In this document: positions 21,118 through 33,780 of the stretch, one piece after another | How positions within the stretch are numbered: position 1 is the stretch's first letter | How the letters are laid out: every line of letters begins with the position of its first letter | NCBI GenBank assembly: GCA_015227615.1 | Contig: JAALGZ010000081.1 | Coordinates: 20,298 to 84,297 of the forward strand | Source of the DNA: Labyrinthula sp. Ha | Taxonomy: Eukaryota; Sar; Bigyra; Labyrinthulida; Labyrinthulaceae | Reading direction: 5' to 3' | Length of the DNA: 64,000 bases | Program-made: the position numbers and the translations under genes | The notes under the pieces: model-generated | Databases searched by the model: none | Seen by the model: the letters and a program-made list of their open reading frames with translations, nothing else | What the model was told of the DNA's origin: nothing

Positions 21118-23688
21118 ATGTCATTTAAAGCCCCATCAATTAAACAACAATTTGAGAAAAGAAATCAAAGTAGGAAGCTCATCATTCAATGGTTTGTTTA
21201 TTTCCATATCTAATTCATAGGTCTTGTGATGAGAATTATCACCCAATTGAAAGGGAAAGGTTTGAAAAAGAAGCAGAAGAGTTTGTTAAGGTAGTGAATG
21301 TAGATGAAGAGATTGTGATATTGACGTGTTCATGAATTTTGTTTTAATTCTTTAGTTTTTACTTCTGTCCTTTATATTTTATTGGAAAAAACATTTCTCT
21401 TTGGTTTGAAAAGTTTCCAAAGGTTGAACAACTTCAGTATTTTCTTGTTTTGTTTTTATTTTAGGTTCTTATATTGTAATTTAAACACCTTGAATTTTAT
21501 TGGAATGGAAAAAATAAAACAAAATCTAAATATTCAGTCACTATCGTATATTTTCTATTCTTTTTATGTTTTAGTTTTCGTTATTGCAATATTCCAAAAG
21601 ATAATTCTCTTTCTCAGTTTTTAAAAGGACAAAAAATAAAGTCAATAACGTAAACTTTTTATTTATGTTAAATATTAGTTTCTTGGAAAATAATATGATA
21701 GAAGAAGCACTGGCTCAAATATTGAAGGAAGTTTCAAAAATGAATACATTGATAAGTGTTTTGTATTTTCTTTTCTTTTCTTTATTTCTAGTATTCAAGA
21801 AGATAACTTGAGGATTGATAACCCAGAAATTAGTAATATAACAAAAAGCTGTTTGGAAAACTTGCCTTCTTTATTGAAATTTATGTTTATTTTTGTTTTG
21901 TTTTGACTTTTAGATTGCGAGTTGGTGAAATAAATATTGAAGAAAACAAAGATGAAGTTCAAGATTTACTTGATAATCATTCTTCTCTTTTGTTATTTGA
22001 ACTTGGAAAGAATATATTCAATATAAAAAATTTAGAAGAAAGACTTAAACATTATGTTTCCATAAAGCTAAAAGATAACTACAATAGATATACTCTTTTA
22101 AATGAATGTCAAGTTTTTTTTTATGGGTGATGGAAGAGTTGGAAAAACTTCTACCATAAGAAGTTTATTTGACAGGAGTTTTTTATTTGATCATAATTCA
22201 ACTTTAGTTTTGAATGATATTGATATATTTTCAGTACACCCCAATAGTTATAATTGGAATTCAATATCTAAATATGAAGTAAGCGTTCAAAGAGTTAAAA
22301 ATAGCCTTCCCCGTGTTGTTTATTATGATTTTGATCCAAATCAAGAAGTTGAAACAAAGTATAAACTTGATTTTGAAAAAGAGCTTCTTTCAAGAACAGT
22401 TCCTAATGAAAAGTATATTGAACATATGAAAACAAATAATTTTGTTTTTGGTACAAATGATATTTATTTTCGTGTTTATGATTTTGGTGGACAAGAAATA
22501 TTTCCTTCTGTTCATCATATTTTTATGAACACAAACTCACTTTATTTTCTAGTTTTTAATATGACTAAAATATCTCAAAATGATTTATTTAGATTAAGGT
22601 TTTGGTGTGAAAGTATTTTAAAAAATACAGAAAAAGCACCTGTTATTTTTATTGGTACATATTTAAGAAGATATAACAGAAAAATATTAAGGATACAAAT
22701 TTAGAAAAAATACAAAATATACTTCAAAACTTTGTTAACAGTCTTTCTTCTGAATTAAATATATTGAAAAATGAGTTGAATATTTTCTTTCCTATTGAGA
22801 ATTCAAAATTAGATTCTCAAGAAAAAAAGATATAAAAGATAAAATAAAAACTATTGTTTCTGGAGCAGCTGGAATAAAAAAAAATTTCTTAACTTTAGAA
22901 TAGGAACTGCTTGGCTTCTTTTCCTGGATAATTGTCGAGAACAAACAAATATTATGACTTTGAAAGAATTTGAAGATAAACCTTATTCTTGTGGTTTTGA
23001 AGATTGGGAAGTTGAGAAAATGCTTGAAATTTATTCAAAAGCTGGTTTAATTTCTTATTTTCCTGATTTAGATTTGGGTGCAGATGAAAACTTTATCTTT
23101 TTTGCACCTTCTTATCTTGCTCAAGCTTTAGGTAAGTTTATCAGAGATCCAAATTTTCATGAACTTGCGTTTCGGATTCCAAGTAACAAATTTTCTTTAT
23201 ATAGAATTTATGTTGATAAAGGAAAACTAAATAAACAACTTTTTAATATTTTGCTAAAAGAATATTCTGATAAAGAAAAGAAATATATTTTAAGTTTGGC
23301 TTTGAATAGTTTGGTTTTGATACCTGTAGAAAAAGAAAATGATGTTTTTATTCTTCCTGAATTACTTCCTGAACTAAAGAGAGCAAAAATAAAACCTTCT
23401 TTTAAGAGTGATATTAGAATAGTTTTCAAAAGTCTTGTTCGTTTGGCTGTTTTTGTAAAAGTTGTCTTTTTATTTCTAAAGGATGAAGATATTCATGAAT
23501 CACTTTTATTTAAAGGATTTTCAAGAATTATTTTCAAGAACAAAAGAATTGTTGATATTTTTTTAAACACTGAAACTGAACTTAGTTTTACTCTTGTTCA
23601 AGGAAGTAATTTAGAATGGTTAAAAGAAAATGTTGAGCTGATTTCAGAAGAGTTGCAACAAGTTACAGAAAATGATGTTGTTTTGTAA
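21118..23688 (+). CDS. ROCO-type protein: LRR, Roc GTPase, COR
   Basis: ATG 21118 opens an eight-exon gene. Exons 2 to 7 (105, 81, 81, 75, 84 and 93 nt) are all multiples of three, bounded by phase-2 introns, and each carries one leucine-rich repeat (for example LQFLYCNLNTLNF, LSFRYCNIPKDNSLSQFL, ITFLENNMIEEALAQIL). Exon 8 holds the Roc domain: P-loop GDGRVGKTSTIRSLF at 22126, Walker B/G3 VYDFGGQEIFPSVHHIFM at 22480, and APVIFIGTYL before the expected G4. A COR domain follows (TAWLLFLDN, KAGLISYFPD, FFAPSYLAQAL, FILPELLPELKR). ROCO proteins are GTP-dependent signalling proteins; no kinase domain follows before the TAA. Exon 8 is broken by four frame shifts, at or near homopolymers (T9 at 22114-22122; A-rich near 22670; A7 at 22822; A9 near 22876), so it is either a pseudogene or a gene with read errors. 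Confidence 0.82.
21192..21913 (+). other. Seven mini-introns of the ROCO gene
   Basis: Introns are 21192-21220 (29 nt), 21326-21355 (30), 21437-21464 (28), 21546-21574 (29), 21650-21678 (29), 21763-21791 (29) and 21885-21913 (29). All are GT...AG, T-rich and in phase 2. They were placed because removing them joins LRR consensus residues in frame. Confidence 0.85.
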
Positions 23689-24576
23689 CTTGTCGCTTTG
23701 GCTCAAACTTATTAAATACAAAAAAAACAACACATACTATTTCTACTCTATTTCTTTAACAATGTGAACATTTCTTAATCAAATTACAACTTAAGAAACT
23801 TTCAAACTTTCAATCTATTTTAATGGAGAGTAGACTTTAATAGTTTTTTTCAAAATTCAAATTTAATAGCAAAGTACCAAGAATTAGGATTCTTGTTTTT
23901 TCTACAATGTGTCACGTAATCTAGGTAGATTGATCTGAAGTCTTCTTCTTTATTTCAAACTTAGGTCTTAAATTGAAGTGCTAATAGTTAGGTTTTACTA
24001 AATATACCAAAGGCTTATTATTCACTATGTCAAATTAGAAAAGCCGAGCAGCCTAGTCCACATAGGGTGGACAAATGATAGATACAACAAGGAACAAAAG
24101 TTGTGTATGAGAATATCTTCACATGCTCAGCTTCAGCTCAGAAAGCTGTGAAAACCTAAGTTTTATTTTCAACGTAGATAATAATTGGAAGAGTTATCTA
24201 TTATTCTTAATTGACCTGTATAATAGTTTTTTTAAATCGTATTGACCAGTGTTAAGTTTACTAAGATTTTTGGCAATATAAACCTATGATTATACTGATC
24301 TCTGATGAAAGTGAATTTAATCTTAGAAGATATCTGACAGGTGGATCAGTACGGTACTAAAGATTTCGGACTGATTAGGTTCAACACGTGTATCTAAAGT
24401 CTATTGGCTTATTATATTAAAGCTCCATTGGTACTGTTTATCTAAAAGCTTGTCCTCGCTAGTATGTAAATCTCTTTTTATGGTTCTTATGATTTCTGTT
24501 GAATTACGTTAAATCTTAACACTGTCCTAATTTGCCATAGTATCTATCCAACCAATTTATATTAAATTTTGGGCTT
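23689..24576. other. Non-coding interval
   Basis: No supported gene or RNA. AT-rich sequence after the ROCO stop. Confidence 0.6.
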
Positions 24577-25716
24577 GTGAAGACAACGTCAAGGACGAAG
24601 CTAAAATGCAAAGTTTTCAGAGTAGACCAAACTACTCCTTTGAAAGAAGTCCCGGGGACAGTGAGCCGACTGAAGCACTTACCCAAGTTGGTGAGTGTGA
24701 ATGTTGGTGGTCTAACTGCCTTTAAGTGCAGTTACGTACAAAAACTTAAAATTACAGCGAATGGTGAACGTCAGTCCGAATTCAGGAAGGTGGTTTTTCA
24801 AAGCTGCCTGAAGAATGCGGAGGGCGTAGCAACTTTCCTGTTTGACGAGCTTGCTAGTCAAGTAACGGACACGGACGGAAGAAGCGACAGGATCCTGAAA
24901 CTGGTTGCCTGGAAAATGGTGTTGTATACAAATTGCCCGGAATAAAAATACAGAAAACTGTTACTAATTAGGAAAGAGACGACAATAAACAAGGCAATCA
25001 TAGAAAATATATAGAAACGCCGCTTGTACAAGAAATCAAGAGTCCCCAGAGGATACAGCTCATTCAACAACTACCCCAGAAATGCCAGCAAGATACCAAG
25101 GGAGTAAGCAAAAGTCAAACAGGAGAGGAAAATTTTCCTAAACTACTAGAAAATGAAGCCATGATGCCAGCGGACCACATCGACCAAGAAAATCTCCAGA
25201 AAAAAGTCAAGGAAAAATGCCACAGCTGGAACACTGAAAAGAAAATGAAACATTCTTTCAAATCCGTAGAACCACCATCAAATTACATCCTCAAACTTTT
25301 CACAGAACTCAAGAAGACAGCAACAGAATGTAACACAGCTCCTTCCAAGCATTTCCCCAGCATAGCCAAGACTGGGCTAAAAATCCCCGCCTTCAACACA
25401 GCTCATCAAAACGTCAGATTTCGCTCAAAAACCATATCAATATCACTGCAGGAGGGACCAAGGCTGCGAAACAGCAAGGAATACACAGTAGAAAAGATCG
25501 GCGATGCAGAACAGCCAGATCAAGCTTCTTCTCTCTCGATTTGCACAGTTTTCTCAATATTTGTTCTGTATTTTGGGCAATTTAGCAACGACCAAATCCA
25601 GGCAACCAGGTTCAAGGATCCTTGACGTTCAATCAATGGAATTACAAACAATATTGAAAACTAATAGTAGAATTGATAACGAACGGTTAGTAGAGATTAA
25701 TACATATAGTACGTAG
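24577..25716 (+). other. Degenerate or unidentified open frames, possible mobile-element relic
   Basis: The base composition is richer in G and C than the flanks. A 122-codon frame at 24577-24945 (start codon GTG, so probably a fragment) contains LKHLPKLVSVNVGGLTAFKC and FLFDELASQV. A second frame at 25161-25625 starts with ATG (MMPADHIDQENLQKKVK) and is Lys/Thr/Ser-rich. I recognise neither. The mosaic of short open frames with different composition suggests an old insertion, but no diagnostic motif was found. Confidence 0.3.
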
Positions 25717-27400
25717 CTTTTATTGGTAGTTAGATCCTCGCCACAGGGTTAGGCCAGCAGTCCCAATTAACTCCCTTAAAGCCTAAACCTAAACCAATTT
25801 ATATTATCTAACTAATCATATTTCTCAAACTACTTATGAAATAATTAACAACTCAAATCTCACATCGATACACAGGTCAACCAGGTTAAACTTCAAAAAG
25901 AATAAGCAAAATTGTTAAATTCAGGAGGTTCCTCCCTCTAGCTATGCCAAGGCTTATTTATCTCGTGTTTTATCTCTATTACCTCAGTACATGTGTAGAA
26001 CAATGCCTATATCCAATATTTTCAACTATTTTTCTTTTTGAGCTATTCGAAAGACCGTGTTCTTGGTAGTGTAGTATCGAGAGACTAGACGCTTTTAACT
26101 CTTCGTGCTCTTTGAGTAAGAAAAAGATACAACAAACATTTGACAAGAATCTAGTATCAAGTCAAATTATTGAGTATGGTATCTGGTAATTTTAATTCGA
26201 ATAAAAATAGTATTTTAATTTAACAAAATAATCTTTAAAAATAAACACAAAAAGTAAAAAAATAATTTCAGAAATGAAACAATAAATGGAAACATCATGC
26301 TAGAAAATAAGAAAGAAGAAAGGACCATGTAACAAAAAATTGAAGTTTTTATTCAATGTTCAAGAATAACTGGAGATTAAAAATAAGAATTTGATATTTT
26401 CAAAACGGATGAGACAATCTGAGAAGAGAAAGTGAGATTTCAAGTCATAAACCAAGCACATTAAGATTATTCCATAAAGAAGGAGTTCAGCAATTGATGT
26501 TCTAATAGATGCCGTGCTTAAAAGTATCTTGTACGTTTTATTAACTAAACGGGCACATTCTTGAAACTAATTGAACAAAAATTCTCAAATGGCAATATTA
26601 TAACCCTCTAACATGATAGAAAAAACTATTTTGAAGACATAGAGAGCTCTATGGAGAGTTCTCTGACAGAAAAGTGGTTTAAGGGGATTGTAATAGTCGC
26701 TTTAGATACGAATCAATATAATTTTGAAAAGGAATCAAGTAAGCAGAACCAGATGAAAATATTTTAAACACAGTTTTTATACAGGGAGCGGGTGAAACTA
26801 AACAAGATACACATTATTTTGCAACCATACGGTTGTTACTGACTGGTTTGTTTATCTAATATGCAAAAGAAGTTGAAAAAGTATGAATGGTGTAGAAAAT
26901 AATTAGGGAGGGATGTTAGCGTTAGTTCACAATGCATGGTAAGGTGGCAAAGCAAACAATCATTCCAAGAGTTATTCATGAAAAGGAGGAAACCAAATGG
27001 AAAATAGACTTGGGTTCTGGCTATGTATATAAGAAAAGTTTATTGATCAAGAAGCGAAAACAAGAAAAGGGAAAGGGGCCTTAGTTATTGCTTAAGAACA
27101 TCAATTGCAACAACTCTACTAGTGACGCCACCTTCCCCCTTTCTATCCCTCTTCCTAACTATTTCTTTGGTGACTAAAACGTTTTACCACTTTTCTCAGC
27201 CACCTCATGAATATTTTCAAAGTTTTCATCTGAATTTTTCTTCAAGAATCCGACCATCTTTGCAACTATAGCGCAGGCTTCTTTCCAATCATTGTTGCTG
27301 CTTTTAATCTGTTAATAGAGAGCCTCTCATGCGGTAACAAGCTTCGAACAATTAGTCTCCAGATTTCAAAGGATGCGAACAAGCTCAAGTGATGGTATTA
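25717..27400. other. Non-coding interval
   Basis: AT-rich, no supported gene. Two tandem CCTAAA units near 25780 are too few to be a telomeric tract. Confidence 0.6.
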
Positions 27401-27412
27401 TAACCCTTAATT

Positions 27413-28241
27413 CTAAAACCTCCTTAGACCATGAAGTCGCACGACCCATCTCCCGTAAACTAAGTTTGTAAATAGGTTGATTTTGAAACTCTCATTTTCT
27501 CGGAATTTATCCAACATCGAAGTATTCAATTCTCTTGCAATTACAATACCTAGAACATTTTCTGTCAAGAAAGCAAATATATGTCCAAATCTCACAAGTG
27601 CAATAAGGACCTGCAACCCCACCCCTTTCCCATACTTCCCGAATATGTTTAAACTTTTTTCTCGTGGTTATATCACTTATAACAAACTTATGTTCACTGA
27701 AATATTCAAAGATTCCGCAGCTCCCCATCATCTTAAGTTCTCTTGAGATAAATATATATACCTCTTTTTAGAACACGTTATCCTTCCTCATCAAATCATC
27801 GAGTGATTTATGGCTGTCTCCTTGTACTTATCCGCAGTATTCTCATGATAAGTGACAACCTCATCAATGGTCCGGTTTTTAATGTGTATTTCAACTTTCC
27901 ATTTTCTTGGATGGTTGAGTAGAATATTTAACCGTTTGAGTAGCTCCTTGGAAAAACGTGACACTGTTATTTCATCGCCCAATAAACTTTGTTTTTTCTT
28001 TAATTTTGTAAGCTATTTCTTATGGTTCATCTACAAATTCAACTAGTATGTCCTCGATAAGTTGAGCAAGATGTATCATTTTTACTAGTTTCTTCACAAA
28101 TAAAATTCTAGGAAAATCCTGTTGAAGTTCAAAATATTCTGCTGCAATTCCACTGTCGCGAACTCCTGAGAGCGTAAGCGTTTTTAATTCTTCTTTTTTA
28201 AGCTCTTGTGCATATTTATTATTCTTTCCAAGTGCTTTCAC
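27413..28241 (-). pseudogene. Decayed minus-strand coding stretch, unidentified
   Basis: Four overlapping short frames on the minus strand suggest one broken gene read from about 28241 down: KKEELKTLTLSGVRDSGIAA, FVKKLVKMIHLAQLIEDILV, then after breaks HKFVISDITTRKKFKHIREV and a frame switch into ALVRFGHIFAFLTENVLGIV and SMLDKFRENESFKINLF. I do not recognise the family. The low stop density on one strand across 800 bases is the only support. Confidence 0.35.
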
Positions 28242-28989
28242 CTAAAAATTACAGTGATATTCGTTAATTACGACGAAAACACTCTTAGAAGCATCAAGAT
28301 AAAGCATAATTTTAACTTCAAAGGAGATTTTTTTTGTGTGGACTACATTTTATGTTGCATCTTTTAAGTATTTTACAATTTTAACTTCTCATTTTGCAAG
28401 AATCATTGCCTTATTAAAGTAATGAGAGGCGTGAATTTCTCACTTAAATCTTCCATTAACAAGTGTAGAAGTGACCACAATAATTTATTCTGAGCTAGGG
28501 TTCCTAACTGCAAGCCAGTTCCTTATAATTTCCTTTTGACTTGGTTTTTGGAGCTGTAGAACTTTTCTTTGAAGATTAACCCCTTTGGTTTTATGTTCTT
28601 CCACAGTTTTTGTTCATAATCTTGCTTTGGAATCTGTTCAAAATTATTCTTTAAACCTTCTCGAAGTTTCTTCAAAATTTTTTAAGTCTTTAATTCTATA
28701 TATGGTAAATTTTATTAGTATAGGAATATATATTTTGGGAAATTGTTTCGTCCAATCAAATCGCGAGAAAAATTTAATACGAGAATAAAAAAAATGCACT
28801 CATATTGGATTCCTAAGTTATAAAAAAACTCAAACACATTCTAACTTATTAAAGGATAACTATTCAATAGGAAAAAAATGAATTTATATTTTCTAGAGCT
28901 TTTTAAATATTCTGATAGTATTTTTTTTGTTCTGTGGACAAAGGTTTACTCTAGCAACGGGTTAGTAAAGCAGTGTGCAAGTATTTAAA

Positions 28990-29889
28990 CCAAGATCTGA
29001 TTTCTTTTTTAGATGATATTTTATAGAATATTTTTGGTGAAGAAACTATGAATATTATAATATCTAAAAATTCTTTACAAATATCAATACCAAGAGGGAG
29101 TACAATTTTAAATCAGGATCTGTTGAACTTAAGAGTCGAAGAAGAAACCGACATAGAAATCTCACTTGTTTAAATTTCTTTTTATGAAACAGCTTTCAGA
29201 TATTTGAAAATCTTCCCCTCAAGAATAAAAATTCATAATTTTTGTTTCATCGACATCAATAAGTTATTGGGGGACAAGTGTAAAGACTTTCTCTTTAAGT
29301 AATTTTCAGCTATAAGAATAAAAGAACGAGTTATTTGCAAGCATAATTCTCAAACCATTTCCTCAAAAAAAAGTTTTTTCATCAAGGTTAAGATCTTCTT
29401 GATATTAAAGGGGGTGTGTTTGATGATTTCAAACTTACACATCCGAATAAGTGCTTGGTAGATTTTCTCATATTTTGTGGAGAATAGTTGAGAAATTTAG
29501 AAGGATAACTTAATGAACTGCTTTTTTATAATTCATAGTATTTTTTCTTAAAATTTATTTATCCTATTTTATTATCAATGCGGAAGCGGATAAATTCAAA
29601 GGAAGGTTATTTCCTTGCTTTTGTTCTATACTTATCTAGTGGATCTCTGTTGAAATCACTGAGAAATCTTTCATTAGGTCCAGAAGAAGACTATTTATTA
29701 TTCTGTGTGGAGTTATTTGCTCTGAATATTGTATTTCAACATATTCAATATGTACCTTGGATCCCGTTTGGTTTCAATGTCAACATTGATACAAGCACAT
29801 CATTAATATTCTGCTGTTTTTTTCTATCAAAGAATTTGAATGAAAGTAGCAATATTTTCTTTATAGGTCTCATGTTTTTGCTCAAATGA
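28990..29889 (+). pseudogene. Decayed paralogue of the 54168/55876/57129 family
   Basis: The 3' part is an open ATG frame (29578-29889). Its YFLAFVLYLSSGSLLKSLRN and FGFNVNIDTSTSLIFCCFF match YLLSFFYYLSKTTVLRSLDT and FGITVPIKRNSSISLLFSSF of the 55876 product. Upstream, broken frames around 29450-29525 read CLVDFLIFCGE-stop-LRNLEG-stop-LNELLF, matching SLTKYIENAGESLKDLEGSL of the 57129 product. Stops and shifts earlier (for example after EIEISLV near 29170) show it is dead. Its presence about 24 kb from the cluster indicates spread of the family. Confidence 0.65.
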
Positions 29890-30905
29890 GGTTGTATTGT
29901 TGTAGACTAAGTATTTCCAAAGTGTGATTGATATGTCATCCATTATCTAAAGAAGAAATAAACTGAGCGATTGAAAGCTAATTTTTCTCCAACTAATATT
30001 AATTGATCATGTTAACTTATGAACTTGATCACCCTTTTGTTTTAGATTCCCTGATCCATGCGCATTATAACATAATTTCTGCCAATTAAGTATCTGCCAA
30101 TCATAGCTATATGGATGAGAGTTGGTCATCTCCTTTATGGGTTTGCCTCAATTTCATCTTCCTTCGATAAGTCTATGCTAACTAATAGAAAATTCTCATT
30201 TGGCTGCTTAGACTTTCTTCCCTTATCTCTTTCCTTTCTTGAACATCCCGGTTGTCTTAATGGAGTCCCTTTCTTTAAACTCATACGAAGAAAGCAGTAT
30301 ATATATCCCAGAATACTTTTTGGTTCTTCACGGTAAATAAAAATCAGCCTCATATATTTCTCAGGAAAAAAGAATATATTAACTTTTCTAAACTTCTCTA
30401 CAATTAAGTGTTTTTCATTATCGGTGAAAAGAGAAGAAACAGAACTGACTTTATCAAAATAGTATATGTTTCTTTTTCACATTTTCAACTTTTGTATTCT
30501 TTCAATATTATATTATATACATAAATCTCTTTCTAGTTTCATATATGCAAAGAATTCAAAATTATATTCTAGTTTCTCTTGTCCAAAGTGAACAATTCAG
30601 CCTATTTTTTCCCGGCGATAAATCTTTTCAAGTTTACCAATTATAAAATACCAACATTTTCTTTATAAACATGTTTACTTTGGACAAGTTATGTTTTTTC
30701 TATTAACTTAAGGTTAAACTAGCTAAGCACAAGTAACTATTATTCCTTGTTGAAGATAAAGATTCATTCTAATTAATGGCTTACTAGTATTTCTATCTGG
30801 CCGGGAGAAAACTTAGTCAAGCACGCAACAGATCTTGTCAACAGTCATGTTCTTTCTGAACAAGTTTTATTCTTGAAATGTCTTGAATTCAAATAAAATT
30901 AAAAC
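29890..30905. other. Intergenic region upstream of the metalloprotease
   Basis: No supported gene. It is likely to contain the promoter of the 30906 gene, but I recognise no motif with confidence. Confidence 0.5.
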
Positions 30906-32374
30906 ATGATGAACAACCAACAATACAAAGGAAATGTAGCTGGAGTACTTGGGAATGAAAACAGGGAAGCATCTTCACCACAGAAATCCTCTTTTTCTTT
31001 TATGTTTTTTGTCTATTTTTCAGCATTTCTACTTGCTGTCATAATAGTTGGAGGTTTTTTTGCTCTTCAAGATGCACTTAATCCTGAAAACTCTGACGAA
31101 AACGAAAAGGGGGAAGATATTACTGATAACCCAACACCATTCCCAACTCGATTTCCAACAGATTTCCCAACTCGATTTCCAACAGATTTCCCAACTAGAT
31201 TTCCAACATTTCCTCCTACAGATTTCCCAACTGAAAGACCTACAACTGAAGAAGAGAAAGATGAAATTAAAGAGTTATGCAGAACAGTTACTAGGGGAAC
31301 AAGAGTACAAGCTAAGTCGAGCGACTATATTTCAGTAGTATTTGACTCAACACCAAACTCTGCAGATTGCATTGCGTTCATGAGAGCAGCATCAAGATTA
31401 TCAACAGCTGTTGCAGAAACTTTTAATGACATCAATTTCTCACCAAGTTCAAGTTTTCGTCTTTCTGATATTTGTGGCTTGACAGGAAATTTTAACCCAA
31501 CAGTATTTCCTGCTTTCGAAAATATTAAGGACTTAACTATTGTCGCACTGTTGGATTCGATCGATGGAGCTGGTGGAATTTTAGCTGCAGTACATTTTCT
31601 TCTCTTGTTTGACTTTAGGCTGGCCCTTGTATCTTTAGCACAGCATTTGAGTTACCTTTGGCTGGTGTGATGATTTTTGACACAGATGACACTGCAGATT
31701 TATCCATATTTGGAAAACTTGAAGACGTCGTTTTACATGAAATGATGCACGTCCTTGGATTTGGTAGTATGTGGAGCCGAGTTCCAGATGGTGCTGGTGG
31801 CTTCATTACCTCGACAGATGTTCTACGTGATGAAGTTTATGTAATAAATGGATTTGGGGATATTGTTTCAAGAAATTCAAATAATCAACCAAAATTTATT
31901 GGAAGTTCTGGAATTGAGGAGTTTGAAGAGCTTACAGGAGAAGCAGAATCTTTTGTTCCGGTTCAAGGAGTACGTCTTGACGGCCAGGTTATTTTCAATG
32001 TTTTTAATGATGAAGGCCGTGGAAGTGTTGATTCACATATTGATAAAGACACTTTTCAGGATGAGTTGATGACTTTTGCTGTAGATGTAGAAAGTGGAAG
32101 AGCAAGCCCTTTGAGTGCGATGTCATTGAAGATGTTGGAAGATATTGGTTATGATGTGAACGTGACAGTTGCAGATTTATACAGTCTTGAATCGAGAAGA
32201 CTTATAGCAGAAGACAGAAATTTAAGAGCAGAAAAGGAATATTTGTTTGATCTTACAGGAGATGTCTTGAACTTTGTGCCAAAGCCATTTGGAGTTGATG
32301 CATCAGGAGTTCTTAAATTCCAAAGGGTTGAAAAACCGAAATCAATCAAGCAGCTTTTTAACCTGGAGGATTAG
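30906..32374 (+). CDS. Membrane-anchored leishmanolysin-like zinc metalloprotease
   Basis: Two exons (30906-31589, 31619-32374) encode 479 residues. A 29-nt intron (31590-31618) joins ILAA to AGPCIFSTAFELPLAGVMIF. Residues 31-53 form one hydrophobic segment with no cleavage site, so a type II membrane anchor is likely. Residues 77-113 are a Pro-Thr stalk of FPTRFPTD-type repeats. The catalytic part has HEMMHVLGFGSMW (His268, Glu269, His272) and a downstream VDSHIDKDTFQDELMTF with the probable third zinc ligand His368 and Met turn. It continues into SPLSAMSLKMLEDIGYDVN, as in M8-like proteases. It should act as an endopeptidase at the cell surface or in the secretory lumen; substrates are unknown. 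It ends in TAG. Confidence 0.88.
31590..31618 (+). other. 29-nt intron of the metalloprotease gene
   Basis: GTACATTTTC...TGACTTTAG, phase 0. Removal restores the conserved AAGPC block of the protease family. Confidence 0.9.
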
Positions 32375-33780
32375 TTTTCTTTATATTTAGTTTTGTACAT
32401 CCTAATATATAAGTTGAGGCTTTGACTATAGAATCGAATGAAGCTTTACGATCATTATTATAGAGAAATACCAAGTAAAACAATATTTAAAGGTAGCTGA
32501 TGTTAATTGTAGATTTGAAGTCATGCAAACTGTATTAATATCACAAATTTTTGCTTTTCTGCCTGCATATAAGAATAATGAATGGCGAGTGTTATTCTAC
32601 TCGCTGTTTCCCTTCTTTAGTTGTTCATTTCAAATAAATATGTATACGCGAGAGTTCATAAACATCAGTTTCGCATTCGAGGCTCAATTAAGGTGAAGAG
32701 GTGAAAAAAATGACAGATGCAGGAAATTTATGAATGCAGGATACATACATTTATCCAAAGTTTGTACCTATTTCATATTAAAGTTTCGCTGTTTTCTCAA
32801 TTCCTTTGTTGTTATGTGAAGTTACCTATGGTTCATCATCAGAGCGAAGTTGTACCATTTAGACTCACACTTCCAAATAGATAATAGTATAATTGGGATC
32901 TTAGTTCCATGGTCATGGTTTCATTTTTTTATAATGAAGCAAGTTATGACTTTCTTAGACAAAAATACGGCTAAACCAGTTTTCCAAGCAAGTGAAGAAG
33001 CATATAGAGAACATCAGCCACAACAAATTCTCAGAAATCAAAAATGATCTGCATATAAACAGGATTTGTAAGGAAATTATTTCCAACTACATCCAAAAAA
33101 ACTTAATAGAAGATCATCTGCTCTTTGCAGGATGATGGAATAAAGCAACTGAATCATGTACAAAAAGAAATCAAAATAAAGGAAGCACTTGTAAGACTGG
33201 AACTGGGAGAGCACATGATGGAACCAACAGCAACAAACTAGTTTTCTTCAGATTGTGAAGGTCAAGTGAGTCACCAGATCCACCCAGACAGCACAGGAAA
33301 CGCCTAAGCAAGCTTTTTCCTCTCGAAAATTATCCAAGTACCAAGAAGAAATCTGCTAACCAACCTCGAAGGACTCGACTATGCATATTGGCTTCTGCTT
33401 ATCAAACACCTCTAATTACTGAACAACCTGAAAATGAAATTTTGAATCTCAGGAAGCTGGAGCACTTTGCTTTTCACTCCTTTTCGATGTTATATAAAAA
33501 ACCAGAAGGAGAAAAGATGGGAGCAAAACCACGGAACAAAAGACCACTAGAAAACCCCATTGAGAAGAAAGAAACAAGCAGAATAAGAGAAAACAACAAA
33601 CAATATATCAAAAAAACAGATAAAATAACATCTCAATCTCATAGAAATAGTCAGAATATGCCTACTGCAATCTTGTCGTTAATATATTTATATATAACGA
33701 TCTTCAGGAAGATAAAAATAGACAATGGAAATAATAAGATCGCTCAAAAAACTTAGAACCAGGGTAGATAGCATTTAATC
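32375..33780. other. Interval with weak open frames, no supported gene
   Basis: A Lys/Arg-rich frame at 33388-33756 begins with TTG and shows no motif (GAKPRNKRPLENPIEKKETS). Composition from about 33000 to 33780 is slightly less AT-rich than the flanks, which might mark an old insertion like that at 24577. Confidence 0.35.

Noticed and set aside
25775-25800. Interstitial telomeric repeat (CCTAAACCTAAACC)
   Set aside because: Only two units; expected by chance in AT-rich DNA.
33388-33756. Lys-rich 122-codon gene
   Set aside because: Start codon is TTG, composition is low complexity and no motif or intron-extended frame was found.
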